Source of the DNA: Candidatus Amulumruptor caecigallinarius
Lineage (GTDB): Bacteria; Bacteroidota; Bacteroidia; Bacteroidales; Muribaculaceae
Length of the DNA stretch: 64,000 bases
Assembly (NCBI GenBank): GCA_944321825.1
Contig: CALUMU010000004.1
Span: forward strand, 62,001-126,000
Reading direction: 5' to 3'
The first letter of the stretch is position 1. Every line of letters starts with the position of its first letter. Positions 33,615 through 44,268 of this stretch are shown here, piece after piece. The notes below the pieces were generated by a model, which saw only the letters and a list, made by a program, of their open reading frames with translations, did not search any database and was not told the DNA's origin. The translations under genes were made by a program, and so were the position numbers.

Positions 33615-34246
33615 CAGATTACAGGGCAGTCTATCATTTTGACTCCTGAGAAATGCCTGTCGAGGTATTGGCTGATATACCTGTGTGTGTCGGGGGCTAT
33701 CACTTTGTCGTTGTCAAAATAGGTGTTGTAGACGACGCTGTCAAGTATCATGCCTCGTGACGCGATTGCTTCCAAAGATAGTATCGTATGGTTGATAGAG
33801 CCGAGTCGCCCGTTGGTCACAAGTATCACGGGCAGGTCGTGTTTCCGTGGATAGTCTATGGTGAGCATTGTTTCAGTCAGCGGGACCATCAGGCCTCCTG
33901 CGCCCTCAATCAGCACCACATCATACCGCGACTCAAGCAATAGGCGTGAACGCTCTATGGCATCGAAATCTATCGGCCGGCGGTCAATCATGGCCGACAG
34001 ATGAGGCGAGGCGGGATATGTGAATATGACCGGGGCGGTGGTGAGGTCGGCATCTTCGGGGAGGTCGTAGCCCATGATGCGGCGGTGTACTTCTATGTCC
34101 TCCGAACGGCCTACGTTGCCGGTCTGTATGAATTTCATTGTAGCTACGCTCTTGCCTGACCGTGCGATGCTTTTCGCCAACCAGCCGGTTACATAGCTCT
34201 TGCCGGCATCGGTGTCTATGCCTGAGATGAATATCGAGTGTGACAT
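33614..34246 (-). CDS. bioD: Dethiobiotin synthetase
   Basis: ATP-dependent closure of the ureido ring of dethiobiotin from DAPA and CO2. 210 residues; P-loop GIDTDAGKS at the N-terminus and LIEGAGGLMVPL with the catalytic/Mg2+ site in the middle. It lies 2 nt downstream of the bioG-bioC fusion and 1 nt overlapping gluQ. Biotin made here would serve the biotin-dependent carboxylase at 17509-21120. bioA and bioB are not in the window. Confidence 0.95.
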   Translation of the reverse strand: MSHSIFISGIDTDAGKSYVTGWLAKSIARSGKSVATMKFIQTGNVGRSEDIEVHRRIMGYDLPEDADLTTAPVIFTYPASPHLSAMIDRRPIDFDAIERSRLLLESRYDVVLIEGAGGLMVPLTETMLTIDYPRKHDLPVILVTNGRLGSINHTILSLEAIASRGMILDSVVYNTYFDNDKVIAPDTHRYISQYLDRHFSGVKMIDCPVI

Positions 34247-34248
34247 AT

Positions 34249-35598
34249 CTATATCTTTTTGAGTATGAAATACGTGGGGTTGTAGGTCAGCGTCAGTGAG
34301 GGAAGATTTTGCATCGCAGACATGATGCGCCGTGTGATGGCTACGGTCTGCGTAGATGACACGGCATTGACACCGGTAAGCCGGAGGTGGTCAAGCATGT
34401 CGCGTATTGAGGTGAATCGGATTGTGATGGTTTCCTCCTCGGCTCTCACGAGTTGCAATCTGTCGGGAATGAGCTTTGCAAAATCGGCTACGGAATAGTA
34501 GAACAGCGATTTCGGCACCAAGCCGTCAAGTTCGTGGAAATGCCTGTCGCCGAATCCTGAGAGAACCATCATCCCTCCCTCTGGCAATGCGTCGGCAGCA
34601 CGATTGATGAACCGCCGGGGAGAGTTGAACCACTGTATCGTTGATGCCGAAACTATGCAGTCAAACTTTTTTCCGTCAATCGCGTAAGTCTCGGCATCGC
34701 CGATTTCTACACCGTCGGTGCCGGCATAAAGGTCCACGAGGGTCGTGCTTCGGCACCATGGAGTGTTGATGTAATGTCGGGTCAGAAATCCGCATCCTGC
34801 GCCTAATTCAAGTATATCTTTATGCTCGCTGCTGTCACAGCTACGCCAAAGTTCAAACAGCCGCGTGGCTATATGGTATTGCACATCGGCTTCTTTGGGG
34901 TATGTGTTGACTGCTGATGAGAACCGATGTCTTATCAGAGCCTTGTCGCGGATGTACAGGTCTATGATGCACTGGAAATCGGGCAAATGTGGCCACTCGG
35001 CCTCGCTGATACATGGATGTCCTTGCCAGGCATGTCGCTGATTTGCGGTTGGGATGATGAGGTCGGACTTACCTATTATTACGCGGTCAAATACCAAGGG
35101 CGACTGATGGGAAGCACCGTTGTCGCGGATGGCTTGAAGTTCTTCCCTGAGTGATGCGAGGTCGCACTGTGGTAATGATTCCGCAAAAAGACGGTAGGAT
35201 GAAGCCGAGCCGCACATGCGACGATAGAATTTCTGTAGTGACGTTTCCGAAAGGCTATCCAATGTGGCTTGGAATATCGCTTCGGGGATTCCGTCGGTGT
35301 CGTCGATAGGGGTAAGGGTGCCGTTGACTGCTATTGTCGCTGAGATGGGCAATCTGCCGCTATTGTGCTTGATGAACTCGGCTGCGGCGGGGACTCCCCA
35401 TGACCATGCGATGATGCATATTTCATCATACCGCTCAAAGACACCGAGGTTCGCCTCCGGCTGGCAGTAGTCGTAGACTACAAAAATGTCATAGCCGTCC
35501 TTATGCAGCGAGGCAAATGGATGTGCGTCCATTCCCCATCCGGCAAAAATCACCACAGCCTTTGTGGCTTCGGATGTCGTGATTCTGGCTATGGTCAT
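34249..35598 (-). CDS. BioG-BioC fusion: pimeloyl-ACP methyl ester esterase + malonyl-ACP O-methyltransferase
   Basis: 449 residues in two domains. Residues 1-~215 are a BioG-type alpha/beta hydrolase (FAGWGMDAHPF near the start, AWSWG with nucleophile Ser66) that frees pimeloyl-ACP from its methyl ester. Residues ~225-449 are a BioC SAM-methyltransferase (DILELGAGCGFLTRHY, FDCIVSASTIQWFNSP) that methylates malonyl-ACP to start the chain. Both halves keep their key motifs. The fused form is known in Bacteroides relatives. It overlaps bioF by 4 nt and is followed by bioD. Confidence 0.92.
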   Translation of the reverse strand: MTIARITTSEATKAVVIFAGWGMDAHPFASLHKDGYDIFVVYDYCQPEANLGVFERYDEICIIAWSWGVPAAAEFIKHNSGRLPISATIAVNGTLTPIDDTDGIPEAIFQATLDSLSETSLQKFYRRMCGSASSYRLFAESLPQCDLASLREELQAIRDNGASHQSPLVFDRVIIGKSDLIIPTANQRHAWQGHPCISEAEWPHLPDFQCIIDLYIRDKALIRHRFSSAVNTYPKEADVQYHIATRLFELWRSCDSSEHKDILELGAGCGFLTRHYINTPWCRSTTLVDLYAGTDGVEIGDAETYAIDGKKFDCIVSASTIQWFNSPRRFINRAADALPEGGMMVLSGFGDRHFHELDGLVPKSLFYYSVADFAKLIPDRLQLVRAEEETITIRFTSIRDMLDHLRLTGVNAVSSTQTVAITRRIMSAMQNLPSLTLTYNPTYFILKKI

Positions 35599-36710
35599 CG
35601 GTTGCAGACGTTTAGAATCGTTTCGGATACCATGTCTATCTGGCTCTCGGTCATGGATGCGTTAAGGCTGATGCGGAGGCGTTCGGTGCCCGGGGGTACG
35701 GTCGGTGTACGGATTGGCAGTATCTTGATGCCTGCATTGAGTAGTGAACGTGATATTTCCACAGTCCTGACGGCATCTCCGATGATATATGGGACTATGT
35801 GGGTGCCGGGTTCAAGGCCGAGATTGCTTCTCATCCGAGCCGACAGGGCAGCGAGATGTGAGCGTCTGTCGTCTTGGCTTAGGCTATGTTCAAGGACAAA
35901 AAGAGTCCATGCCGCCGACATCGGAGGCATGGCTGTCGAGAAAATAAAACTGCGGCAACGGTTTACGGCCACTTCTCTCAGAGTAGGAGAGAGGATGGCG
36001 AATGCACCTTGTGATGCCAATGCTTTTCCGAATGTCCCGACGATGACATCGACCATTGCCGCTCTCGGATTGTCCGCGACCACCCCGCGCCCCATATGGC
36101 CCATGCACCCTACGGCGTGTGCTTCGTCGATGTATATCATCACATTGCCATATCGTTGTTTCAGGTCTATGAGTGAGCCGATAGGAGCTACGTCACCATC
36201 CATGCTGTAGACGCTTTCGGCTACAATCCATATGCGGGCATCAGGTTGTTCGGCACGATAGCGTTGTATAAGTCGCTCCAGATGATGGCTGTCATTGTGT
36301 CGCCACCGGGCGTGGGCTGCATCGCTGAGTTTCATGCCGTCGATGATACTGGCATGTACGAGCTTGTCAGCCAATATGATGTCTGTAGCGTCTGTAAGTC
36401 CGCTTATCAGCCCGGTATTGGCGTGATAACCCGAATTGAATAAAAGTGCAGGACGGCCATATAGCTCATTCAGCTTGTTTTCAAGGGCATTATAATGGCG
36501 TTGGGTTGCAGCAAGCAGCCTGGAAGCTGACGATGTCAGAGGTATGGAGATATTATCAGAGGAGAAGAATCTTTTTTGTAATGAAGCATCGGCGGCATAA
36601 CCCATATAGTCGTTTGTCGACATGTCTATGACGGTGTCTGACAGTTCCTGTGGTATGGTGCGCAGGTTGCCCGATGTAGTGAGACGGTTTAAGAAAGCTT
36701 GATAGTCCAT
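35595..36710 (-). CDS. bioF: 8-amino-7-oxononanoate synthase
   Basis: PLP enzyme that condenses pimeloyl-ACP with alanine. 371 residues, alpha-oxoamine synthase family: NDYMGYAAD, LFNSGYHANTGLISGL, YIDEAHAVGCMG (His/Asp at the cofactor) and VGTFGKALASQGAF with the Schiff-base Lys. It follows sprA by only 15 nt, so the bio genes may be read through from the ruvA-sprA transcript. Confidence 0.95.
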   Translation of the reverse strand: MDYQAFLNRLTTSGNLRTIPQELSDTVIDMSTNDYMGYAADASLQKRFFSSDNISIPLTSSASRLLAATQRHYNALENKLNELYGRPALLFNSGYHANTGLISGLTDATDIILADKLVHASIIDGMKLSDAAHARWRHNDSHHLERLIQRYRAEQPDARIWIVAESVYSMDGDVAPIGSLIDLKQRYGNVMIYIDEAHAVGCMGHMGRGVVADNPRAAMVDVIVGTFGKALASQGAFAILSPTLREVAVNRCRSFIFSTAMPPMSAAWTLFVLEHSLSQDDRRSHLAALSARMRSNLGLEPGTHIVPYIIGDAVRTVEISRSLLNAGIKILPIRTPTVPPGTERLRISLNASMTESQIDMVSETILNVCNR

Positions 36711-36725
36711 ATATTGTAGTGGCTG

Positions 36726-39700
36726 CTATTGAGCCAGCGAGATGTCGAATGTAAAGCCGAAGTCTGTGGTGGATGTCGGGAAGGCACTGGTCGACACGAT
36801 AGGCGTGTGTATCTGGTGCCTGAAATATCCGCCGAAGGAGAGCAGACGCGAAACGGCGTATTTCGCTATTATATTGAGGTCTATGGTACGTGCGCCATTC
36901 GTACCCTGGGTCGAACGGCTCTGGATGGTACGGATAAGTGCTTGTGTCACCTGATATGAAAATTCGCCTTGCAGGGTCAGGTCGTTGTTGAATCCTGTCT
37001 GCTTCTTGCCGAGCTTGAGTACGGAGTTGAAATTGTTGATTACGTATCCCGCGCTGACGCCGATGCGCCGCGACAGGTTTTCCACCACCTGTCCTGCCGA
37101 TGTATTGAGCGTCAGGTTGCGTGTGTCGGCCCACTGGACGCTGAAGTTTAGGTTGTTTTTGAGGGTTGCGGCAACACGTATCAGCGGGTTGAACCGCTCG
37201 TTGATGCTTACCGACTGTACATTGTAGGGCGACGAGGGCAGTACGAGGCCGGAGGTCTCATTGTAGAGGAAGCCGAGGTTTCCGCCGGCACCGGCACTCT
37301 CCCATGTTCCGTGGCTTGCATATGACCCGACTTCGTAGGAACACTGGTAGGCATGGGATATGGTGAAGCTCTTGAAGATGTTGCGCATATTGCCGAGATT
37401 GATGAGGCCGTCATATGTGATGGTCCAGTTGGGAAGGATGCTGGCGATGGACGGGAAGATGTTAAGAGACTGCTTCTCCGGGTTAGAGCCGCTATATGCC
37501 GCTATGAATGCCGGGATAAGCACGTCGCTGCTTGTGGCGCTTACTCCGTTGGCCGGGTCGAACGGTTTGCCGGCCTGTGCATTGGCCGGTTGGCCTGATG
37601 CGAAAACACCTGTAGTCGGGTAGGATGTCCCTTGATACTGCGCGTTATATCTGCGCTGCATGATTTCGACGTAGTCACACAGCTTGTCGAAAGCATCGCT
37701 GTGATAATTATTGTCCGCGCTGTATGACCGCAGCGCGGTAGCTATAGCTACGTGCGACTTCGTGTATTTGCCTGAATAGGTTGTCATCAGGTTGGATGTG
37801 CCAAACTGTATGTTGCTCACCTGTGTATGGCTGCGGGCTCCTGTCAGTCGGATTTTGAATCCTTTGAACAGCTCGAGGTTGAGCTCGATGGTCAGATTGT
37901 CGTTTTTGGTGAACATGGCCGGTGAGTTGAGTGTCTCGTCTCTCATAAGCCAACCACGGTCCAAAGCATCGTATAGGAAGTCGTCATCGGTCATTCCGAA
38001 TGCGAACGCCACTCCGGGTGCCATAGGTCCGGATGTAAGATTCTGTCCGAAGATGTCCCCGGCGTTGGGGATGAACATCGGTATTTCCGAGCTGTTGCCG
38101 TGTTTCCATACCACTTTCAGATTGCGCGGACTCATCAGCAGACGGCTGCTGTAGGCAAGCAGTTCGGACCAGAAAGTCTTTTCAGTCTTGAGGACTTCGT
38201 TGACAGTGAATTTCAATGATTCTGTGCCGCGTGTCAGCACTTCGATAGTATTAGGGTCGATAACCTTGGTACGAATCTCGAACGGTGTGCCGTCAGCCTT
38301 TACGGCTACGACATTGACTTTTTTGGTGCGCAGGTTGTGCTTGATGGTCAGCGTGGTGTCGGGTCGCAGCGAAAAGGTGCGTTCATATTTGCGTGGCTTC
38401 TTCTCTTGCTGGTTGCGGTTGCTGCGTGTGTTGGCAAACCGCTTGTTTATCTCCTTGAGGTATGAGAACTTGGAGTAGAGTTTTTCAAACTGTAGTGCGC
38501 CGTTGACCGTCCATGTACCCTCGTTCTGTATGCGGTTGCCCGAACTGCGGTCGCCCACTATGGTTGCCCGGTCCCAGTTGTATGTGCCACGGTAGTCGGC
38601 TGATGCATTGAGCATGTCGAGCACCGGGATTTTGTTAAACGGAGCCTTGTAGGTTGCCACAAACTCTTGATTGTAGGCCCACGGAGTCCCCAGGCGCAGG
38701 ATGCTGTTCCATACCGTGTCACGCCACTCTTTGTAGCGGTCGGGGAACAGAGTGCGGTTGACCACACCTTCGGTCTCCTCGATGCGGGCTTTGGTCTGGG
38801 TGTTGATGGTAAATTCGAGCGAGTTAGTCAGTTTCCATGCGAGGTTGAGGCGGCGGTTCCAATAGAAGTCCTTGGTGGCGTAAGCCGGCATGGTCGAGGT
38901 GAGTTCGGGGTGGTCGTAGTTAAATTCGGCGCGTTGCTGTGTCTCCTCGTAGTGGCGGGTCATAACAGTGGAGAGCATGATGGTGCGCGGGAAGTAGAAA
39001 AATTCCCAGTCGCGGAAGAAGCGGAGGTTGCGGTTTTTGCTCTTGATGAAGCTGAACGGCTTCACGCTCTTGGAGTATGGAGAGTAGGTATAGGTCAGGC
39101 CTCCGCTGTAGTCGTTGTTGTACTCGTGGTCAGTAGTCGGATCCTGGTATGTCTTTTTGCGGAAAGAGAAATTGGCTACAAAGTTGGCCGGATCCCAGGG
39201 CTTGGGTACTTCGCTGCGACGGTCGAATTTCCACTCCGACATGGCGAAGTTCTGGTTGACTGTACGCGTGATGGAATAGCCTTCTATGAAATCTTTTTCC
39301 TCCTGAGTGGCAGCGTCGTCCACGGCATCGCTCAACTCCACGTCGGTGTCAAGCGGATTGTATTTCGGTGTGGTGCGTTCCATGGAGTAGGAGTAGTAGA
39401 TAGGCGCGTTGAGCTTGGCTTTCTCTGGCACGAAACGGTGCAGATCGCCTTCGACAGTTACATTGTATTTCTCGTATTTGTCTAAACGGCGTGAGTTGAG
39501 TCCCTGGTCCACCGAGCCGAATCCGGCAGTCTCGATATGACCGCCGAATTGTACGCGGGCTATGTCGCTCATGCCTAAAGTTGCATCGATTTTTGCCGCC
39601 CATCCTCCGGAGTTGGTGAAGTCCGACACTTGCAGTTCGTTGACCCATACGGTGATATTGTCTATCGTGTTGGTAAGGACATTGCGCACGCCTATCATCA

Positions 39701-42700
39701 TCGTCTGTATGCTTCCGAGCGACGGATTGCCTTTGACACGGAGTTTGCGGTCGCGGTTGTCGTCGGATGCCTCTGTGTAGACTTTCGAGGTGTCGTAGTG
39801 TGCGCGGTTGCGGCTCCGTTTGAGATTGACGAGGTCTTGCAACTCGAAATCGAAATAGTTTGGCCAGACGGCTTCGCGGTCAGAGAGACTTTGATTGTTG
39901 TACGACGGGCCGACAGGTGTGAGCACGAGCGGCTTTGCCACTTCATAATAATTGTTGTAAGCGTCGGAGCCGAGTCGTATGAAGACTTCGAGTGCGTTAG
40001 AGTCGATGGATCCCTGCACGGTCGACTGCGCGTGGTGACCGTGTACCCACAGCTGCATACTTTGGTAATTACGCACATCGAGCGAGGTGGATTTGTATAT
40101 GGCACGCGCCGCGCCGGGCTCTAAGTCTTTTACTGTGAATGAGAGCGAACCTTCGTTGAGCAGCTGGGCAGATGTGGAGTTGGCTTCCTGTTCTTGCGTG
40201 ACACCGGGGGGCAGTACATAGTTGATGGGCTTGGAGTCGGAGTTGTTGAACAGGCTGAGTGCCGCCGTGCTCATCTGGCTGGTGGGCGGATTTGTCGGGT
40301 CTTCAAGATTTTTGTCATACATGCGCCATGTGCCTCGTACAAACTGGAAGTTGGCAAGACGCATATGCACAGTGTTGTCAAAGCCCTCAAGCTGCACACG
40401 CATAAACCGCAGATTGGCGAAGTTGGATATCGACCCTACCTGGGAGTCAGGCTGCTTGATGGGGATGACGAAGTGGTACCATGTCACATCCTGAGTCGAG
40501 AGGTCATCATATGTGATGGTATATGTGCGTGTCTCCGTGATACGGCCGTTATTGCCGTCTTGACGCAGATCTGACAGGTCTATCTCGTACTGGTAGTAGT
40601 TGTTGGACTCGTTCATGGTGCCGTCACCGTTGATGTCTTCGGCATCGGGCGTGTTTTTATAGGCTTGGTACTGTGCGGGAGCTTCCGGGTTGCTTATGGC
40701 TAACGAGTTGTACTCCAGTCCGTTATAGCGTTTGTAGCGTTGCAGGATGTCAAGACCTTCAGCATCATAGTCGTCTCCGAGATAGTAGTGGTAGTCGTCG
40801 TTGGCAGGGTCGGTGGTTACATTGTTCAGGATGTCTTGCGACGGTGACAGAGCAGAGACATTGTTGATGAAATCGCTGTAGGTGGCGAACTGCCGTTCCT
40901 GCTCGTTGCTGAGTGCGTCAAGGCCGACATCCTGCACTGGGCGCGAGTCGTTGTTGTCGGCGAAGGCATATCCCATGGATGAGCGCGAAGGGACGTATCC
41001 CCAACCGGTTTCGTCAAGTGGAGAGTCGGAGCCGCCATACGGGATGCCGTTCTCGTAGCTTTTGCGTCCGTCTTTGAGTATGTCTTCCGATATGTCGCCG
41101 AGCTGTATCTTCATGGTGCCTTCGCGTGATGCTGCCACGAAATTTTGCGGCGCGTAGTCCATGAACGGATCCATCAGCCAGAATTCAAGGTACTCGATGT
41201 TGTTCTGGTCGAAGTTGGTGGTGTCGAGTTTGCGCATGGCGGTGCCCCAGCTTTTCTGTGCCAGTTCGCGCACATAGGCTGACTGCTCCTGGGTCACTGG
41301 ATTGCTGCGGAAGCCTAACACGTCGGGACGGTAATAGTCGGGATTGACATTGTAAGGCCCCCGTTCAAGCGGATAGAATGAAAAATTAAACGTGTTGATG
41401 TAGTCGATGTCGTTGACATAATCGGCACTGCCGGGGAAGAGTTCGAGCTTCTTTATCTGCCTGACATAGGGATTCTCAAGTATGACCTTGTTGCCTGATA
41501 TGTTACGCGGGGCTCCACTGGTGCGTTCGTTGATGAAGAGCTGGTCTATGATGTTCCAGTTGAGCATGGCGCGGCGGTAGCCTGTCTCAAGGTCGGAGGG
41601 TACATGCCCCATGTCATCTGCTATGGTGCGCTCATACGGTGCGCTGCCTATCTGCCATGCTGACGGGTAGGACAGAGACAACGCGCTTGAAGAGGTGTCG
41701 AAATCGTCGATGTATATGCTGCCGTCGTTGTTCCCGCTTTTTACTGTATGAGGGATGATTTGTGCGAACTCGCCCTTTAGATTGAGGGTCGATGGCTGAG
41801 TTGCATTGACGGTGGGAATCTTGTTGAGCAGGGTTGTGAGCCAGTTGAAGCGTGTGTTGTAGTCGAAGTTGAATCCCCAGATGGTGTTATTGACTACGTT
41901 GTCGGATATGGAGATTTTCTGACGCTGCGTTTTCTCTGAATAGTGCATCACGGTAGCTCCTATGGAGAAGTCGCGGTTGAATTGGTATTGCAGATCCAGA
42001 CCGAGCAGCGTGCGTTTCTGGAGCATGTTCATGCCCTGGTCTTCAAGACTTACCGAGATGTTCTGCCCCGAGTCGATGATACTCTGGTTGAGTATGGTCA
42101 CCAATCCCATGGAATAGTCCACAGTATAGTCGGTGTTTTCGATTAGCCGTGTACCTCCGGCCGTCACGACTACCGAGCCGCGTGGCACATTGGTCGCGTT
42201 AAGGCGTATCGTGTTGCCCGAAGCAGCCTGCATACGTCCTTGGAGGGTGTATACATTGGAGTTTTCGGTCTCTATGTTTTCGCTCTGAAGTTTTGTATAC
42301 AGGTCGTAATAGCAGTATTTGGCGGCTTCGGTCTGTGAGAAACCACTGCGTATCATCTGTTCTTCAAGGTATGAGCCGAACGGCTCGGTGACGGGGAATA
42401 TAATTCGTCCTGTCTGAGGGAGTATGGTATATCCGTCGAGCCAGTCGAAATATCCGTCTGACGGACTTTGGTTTGTGGAATTGAGCCGGTCGAGACCTAA
42501 TATCTGAAGCAGCGGTGTCTGGCCGAGAGTTCCTGACAGTGGCAGGTATATCTGCTCGACATTGCCGTTGGTCTGATTGAGAAATTTGACATCAAGTTTG
42601 AAGTGATCGCTAACGAGGGAGTATCCCCCGGTGTTGTAGACATTTCGCATCATCAGTTTCCATGTCTTCATTTCGGCATTGGACTGGACGCTTTTGAGCA

Positions 42701-44240
42701 TCTTGACCATCAGTGGGCGTTCGGTATCTGTTACCGAGCTTGACATGGTGCCTACGTAGTAGGTGGTGCCGTTGTAGGTGTATTCGTATGATATGCCGAG
42801 GACTTCGTCGCGCAGCTGTGAACGCAGGGATATGTAACCGAGCTGCTTGTTGACGGTGTATTCGCTTGACGAGAGCAGGCGCGCTTTCTCGACTTTCATA
42901 TAGTCGGTGCCTGATACAAGGCCTTTTGCCGAAAGCACGGACTCGGCTCCGTTGAAGTTCTCAATGTCCTTGACGGCTGCGTACAGGTCGTTGTTGTTGT
43001 TGCTGGGGCGTTTGTCTTCGTTGCCGCCGGTGATATGCACCTGTGTGGGGTTCTGGAGATTGGCCTGTGTACCTTCGCCGAGGTCGGTAAATGCGATTAT
43101 GTCGCGTGAATTGTTGTAGTTGCCCGTGCGGTTGGTGACCCAGATTTCTACATTGTTGATTTCCACTCCTGATGTGGTAAGGGGCAGGTTGGCGGCAAAT
43201 TCGTTGTAGTGGTCGTAGAAATAAAGGCCGAGGAAATAGTGGCGGTCAGAGTCGTAATCGTGTGCCTTGATTGAAAACTCTGTAGTCTGGGCTCCGCCTT
43301 CGGTCGTGACGCTTTTTGATGCGGAATTTTGCTGTGCAACGAGGGCTGTGGCGGTGAGTTTGCCGAATTGCAGCTTCGTTTTCATGCCGAAAAGGGCAGT
43401 GGCTCCGCGTATGAGCGTGCCGCCGGTGGTCATGCTGACATTACCTGCCTCGATTTCCTGCACTATGTCGTCTTCTTCGCCCTTATAGGCTAATTTGAGG
43501 TTTTTCGAGTCGAAATCGAATGTGGCATCGGTGTTGTACGACATGTTGAACGACATGCGGTTGCCGACAGTGGCGTTGACTGTGGCCTGTATCTTCTGGT
43601 CGAAATCAAACCGGGTGGTGCGCTGGTGGCGTTTGCTTCGCGACGGGTCGCCGTTGTACTGGCTTGATATGCCCATGTTGATTTGCATGTTGCCGTTGAG
43701 CTTGAGGTTGACACCTCCAGGTCCGAAAATCTTTTCGAGCGGGCCGAGCGCGAAGTTCATGTCGAGGATGTTGAACTTTTTTTTGTTCGATTCGTCAAGG
43801 GCTTCGGAATTGCGCTGGCGGTAATAGTCGAGCATGGACTGGCGCATCTGCCAGTCGTTGTATTGCTGCGGAGTGAGGATGAAAGGGGTTGCCACTTCCA
43901 TGTCGCCTACACGTGTGCGCACCACATACATTCCAGTCGTGGGGTCGTACTCCGGGACTGTGGTGATGTTGGACGGTGTGGCAAGGTCGGCAGCAAACTC
44001 CCGGTTGAGCAGATGGTCTACGTCGGGCGGCACCGTATAGCCGACAGGGAAAGGGGTCATCAGCGAATCGGCAGTCTGCATCAGAGGATTGTCAACAGGG
44101 GTTGGAGGAGGTGGTGGTGCCTGGAGGGAACTTTGTCGGTACTGGGCTCTCGATGGCATAATCAAACCGGCTGCCGCTATGAGTGCGGTAGCTATGCACA
44201 GGCTTGAGATATGTTTATATCGGGAGTGTGGTAATTTCAC
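36726..44240 (-). CDS. sprA: Type IX secretion outer-membrane translocon SprA
   Basis: 2504 residues, the normal huge size of SprA/Sov. Signal peptide LCIATALIAAAGLIMPSRA, then a Pro-rich start (LQAPPPPPTPVDNPL), a domain with KLNGNMQINMGISSQYNGDP typical of SprA, and a very large beta-barrel ending in FGFTFDISLAQ. In structural work on the family SprA forms the 36-strand pore through which folded CTD-bearing cargo leaves the cell. Position downstream of ruvA is conserved in Bacteroidota. No other type IX genes are in the window, except perhaps the PorT-like barrel, and a likely cargo is at 13620. Confidence 0.96.
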   Translation of the reverse strand: MKLPHSRYKHISSLCIATALIAAAGLIMPSRAQYRQSSLQAPPPPPTPVDNPLMQTADSLMTPFPVGYTVPPDVDHLLNREFAADLATPSNITTVPEYDPTTGMYVVRTRVGDMEVATPFILTPQQYNDWQMRQSMLDYYRQRNSEALDESNKKKFNILDMNFALGPLEKIFGPGGVNLKLNGNMQINMGISSQYNGDPSRSKRHQRTTRFDFDQKIQATVNATVGNRMSFNMSYNTDATFDFDSKNLKLAYKGEEDDIVQEIEAGNVSMTTGGTLIRGATALFGMKTKLQFGKLTATALVAQQNSASKSVTTEGGAQTTEFSIKAHDYDSDRHYFLGLYFYDHYNEFAANLPLTTSGVEINNVEIWVTNRTGNYNNSRDIIAFTDLGEGTQANLQNPTQVHITGGNEDKRPSNNNNDLYAAVKDIENFNGAESVLSAKGLVSGTDYMKVEKARLLSSSEYTVNKQLGYISLRSQLRDEVLGISYEYTYNGTTYYVGTMSSSVTDTERPLMVKMLKSVQSNAEMKTWKLMMRNVYNTGGYSLVSDHFKLDVKFLNQTNGNVEQIYLPLSGTLGQTPLLQILGLDRLNSTNQSPSDGYFDWLDGYTILPQTGRIIFPVTEPFGSYLEEQMIRSGFSQTEAAKYCYYDLYTKLQSENIETENSNVYTLQGRMQAASGNTIRLNATNVPRGSVVVTAGGTRLIENTDYTVDYSMGLVTILNQSIIDSGQNISVSLEDQGMNMLQKRTLLGLDLQYQFNRDFSIGATVMHYSEKTQRQKISISDNVVNNTIWGFNFDYNTRFNWLTTLLNKIPTVNATQPSTLNLKGEFAQIIPHTVKSGNNDGSIYIDDFDTSSSALSLSYPSAWQIGSAPYERTIADDMGHVPSDLETGYRRAMLNWNIIDQLFINERTSGAPRNISGNKVILENPYVRQIKKLELFPGSADYVNDIDYINTFNFSFYPLERGPYNVNPDYYRPDVLGFRSNPVTQEQSAYVRELAQKSWGTAMRKLDTTNFDQNNIEYLEFWLMDPFMDYAPQNFVAASREGTMKIQLGDISEDILKDGRKSYENGIPYGGSDSPLDETGWGYVPSRSSMGYAFADNNDSRPVQDVGLDALSNEQERQFATYSDFINNVSALSPSQDILNNVTTDPANDDYHYYLGDDYDAEGLDILQRYKRYNGLEYNSLAISNPEAPAQYQAYKNTPDAEDINGDGTMNESNNYYQYEIDLSDLRQDGNNGRITETRTYTITYDDLSTQDVTWYHFVIPIKQPDSQVGSISNFANLRFMRVQLEGFDNTVHMRLANFQFVRGTWRMYDKNLEDPTNPPTSQMSTAALSLFNNSDSKPINYVLPPGVTQEQEANSTSAQLLNEGSLSFTVKDLEPGAARAIYKSTSLDVRNYQSMQLWVHGHHAQSTVQGSIDSNALEVFIRLGSDAYNNYYEVAKPLVLTPVGPSYNNQSLSDREAVWPNYFDFELQDLVNLKRSRNRAHYDTSKVYTEASDDNRDRKLRVKGNPSLGSIQTMMIGVRNVLTNTIDNITVWVNELQVSDFTNSGGWAAKIDATLGMSDIARVQFGGHIETAGFGSVDQGLNSRRLDKYEKYNVTVEGDLHRFVPEKAKLNAPIYYSYSMERTTPKYNPLDTDVELSDAVDDAATQEEKDFIEGYSITRTVNQNFAMSEWKFDRRSEVPKPWDPANFVANFSFRKKTYQDPTTDHEYNNDYSGGLTYTYSPYSKSVKPFSFIKSKNRNLRFFRDWEFFYFPRTIMLSTVMTRHYEETQQRAEFNYDHPELTSTMPAYATKDFYWNRRLNLAWKLTNSLEFTINTQTKARIEETEGVVNRTLFPDRYKEWRDTVWNSILRLGTPWAYNQEFVATYKAPFNKIPVLDMLNASADYRGTYNWDRATIVGDRSSGNRIQNEGTWTVNGALQFEKLYSKFSYLKEINKRFANTRSNRNQQEKKPRKYERTFSLRPDTTLTIKHNLRTKKVNVVAVKADGTPFEIRTKVIDPNTIEVLTRGTESLKFTVNEVLKTEKTFWSELLAYSSRLLMSPRNLKVVWKHGNSSEIPMFIPNAGDIFGQNLTSGPMAPGVAFAFGMTDDDFLYDALDRGWLMRDETLNSPAMFTKNDNLTIELNLELFKGFKIRLTGARSHTQVSNIQFGTSNLMTTYSGKYTKSHVAIATALRSYSADNNYHSDAFDKLCDYVEIMQRRYNAQYQGTSYPTTGVFASGQPANAQAGKPFDPANGVSATSSDVLIPAFIAAYSGSNPEKQSLNIFPSIASILPNWTITYDGLINLGNMRNIFKSFTISHAYQCSYEVGSYASHGTWESAGAGGNLGFLYNETSGLVLPSSPYNVQSVSINERFNPLIRVAATLKNNLNFSVQWADTRNLTLNTSAGQVVENLSRRIGVSAGYVINNFNSVLKLGKKQTGFNNDLTLQGEFSYQVTQALIRTIQSRSTQGTNGARTIDLNIIAKYAVSRLLSFGGYFRHQIHTPIVSTSAFPTSTTDFGFTFDISLAQ

Positions 44241-44268
44241 TTCAGTGAGTTGGCAGAGAGATAGCAGA

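Noticed and set aside
38667-39485. 272-codon ORF antisense to sprA
   Set aside because: Val/Gly-rich shadow frame in a strongly coding gene; no start context or family features.
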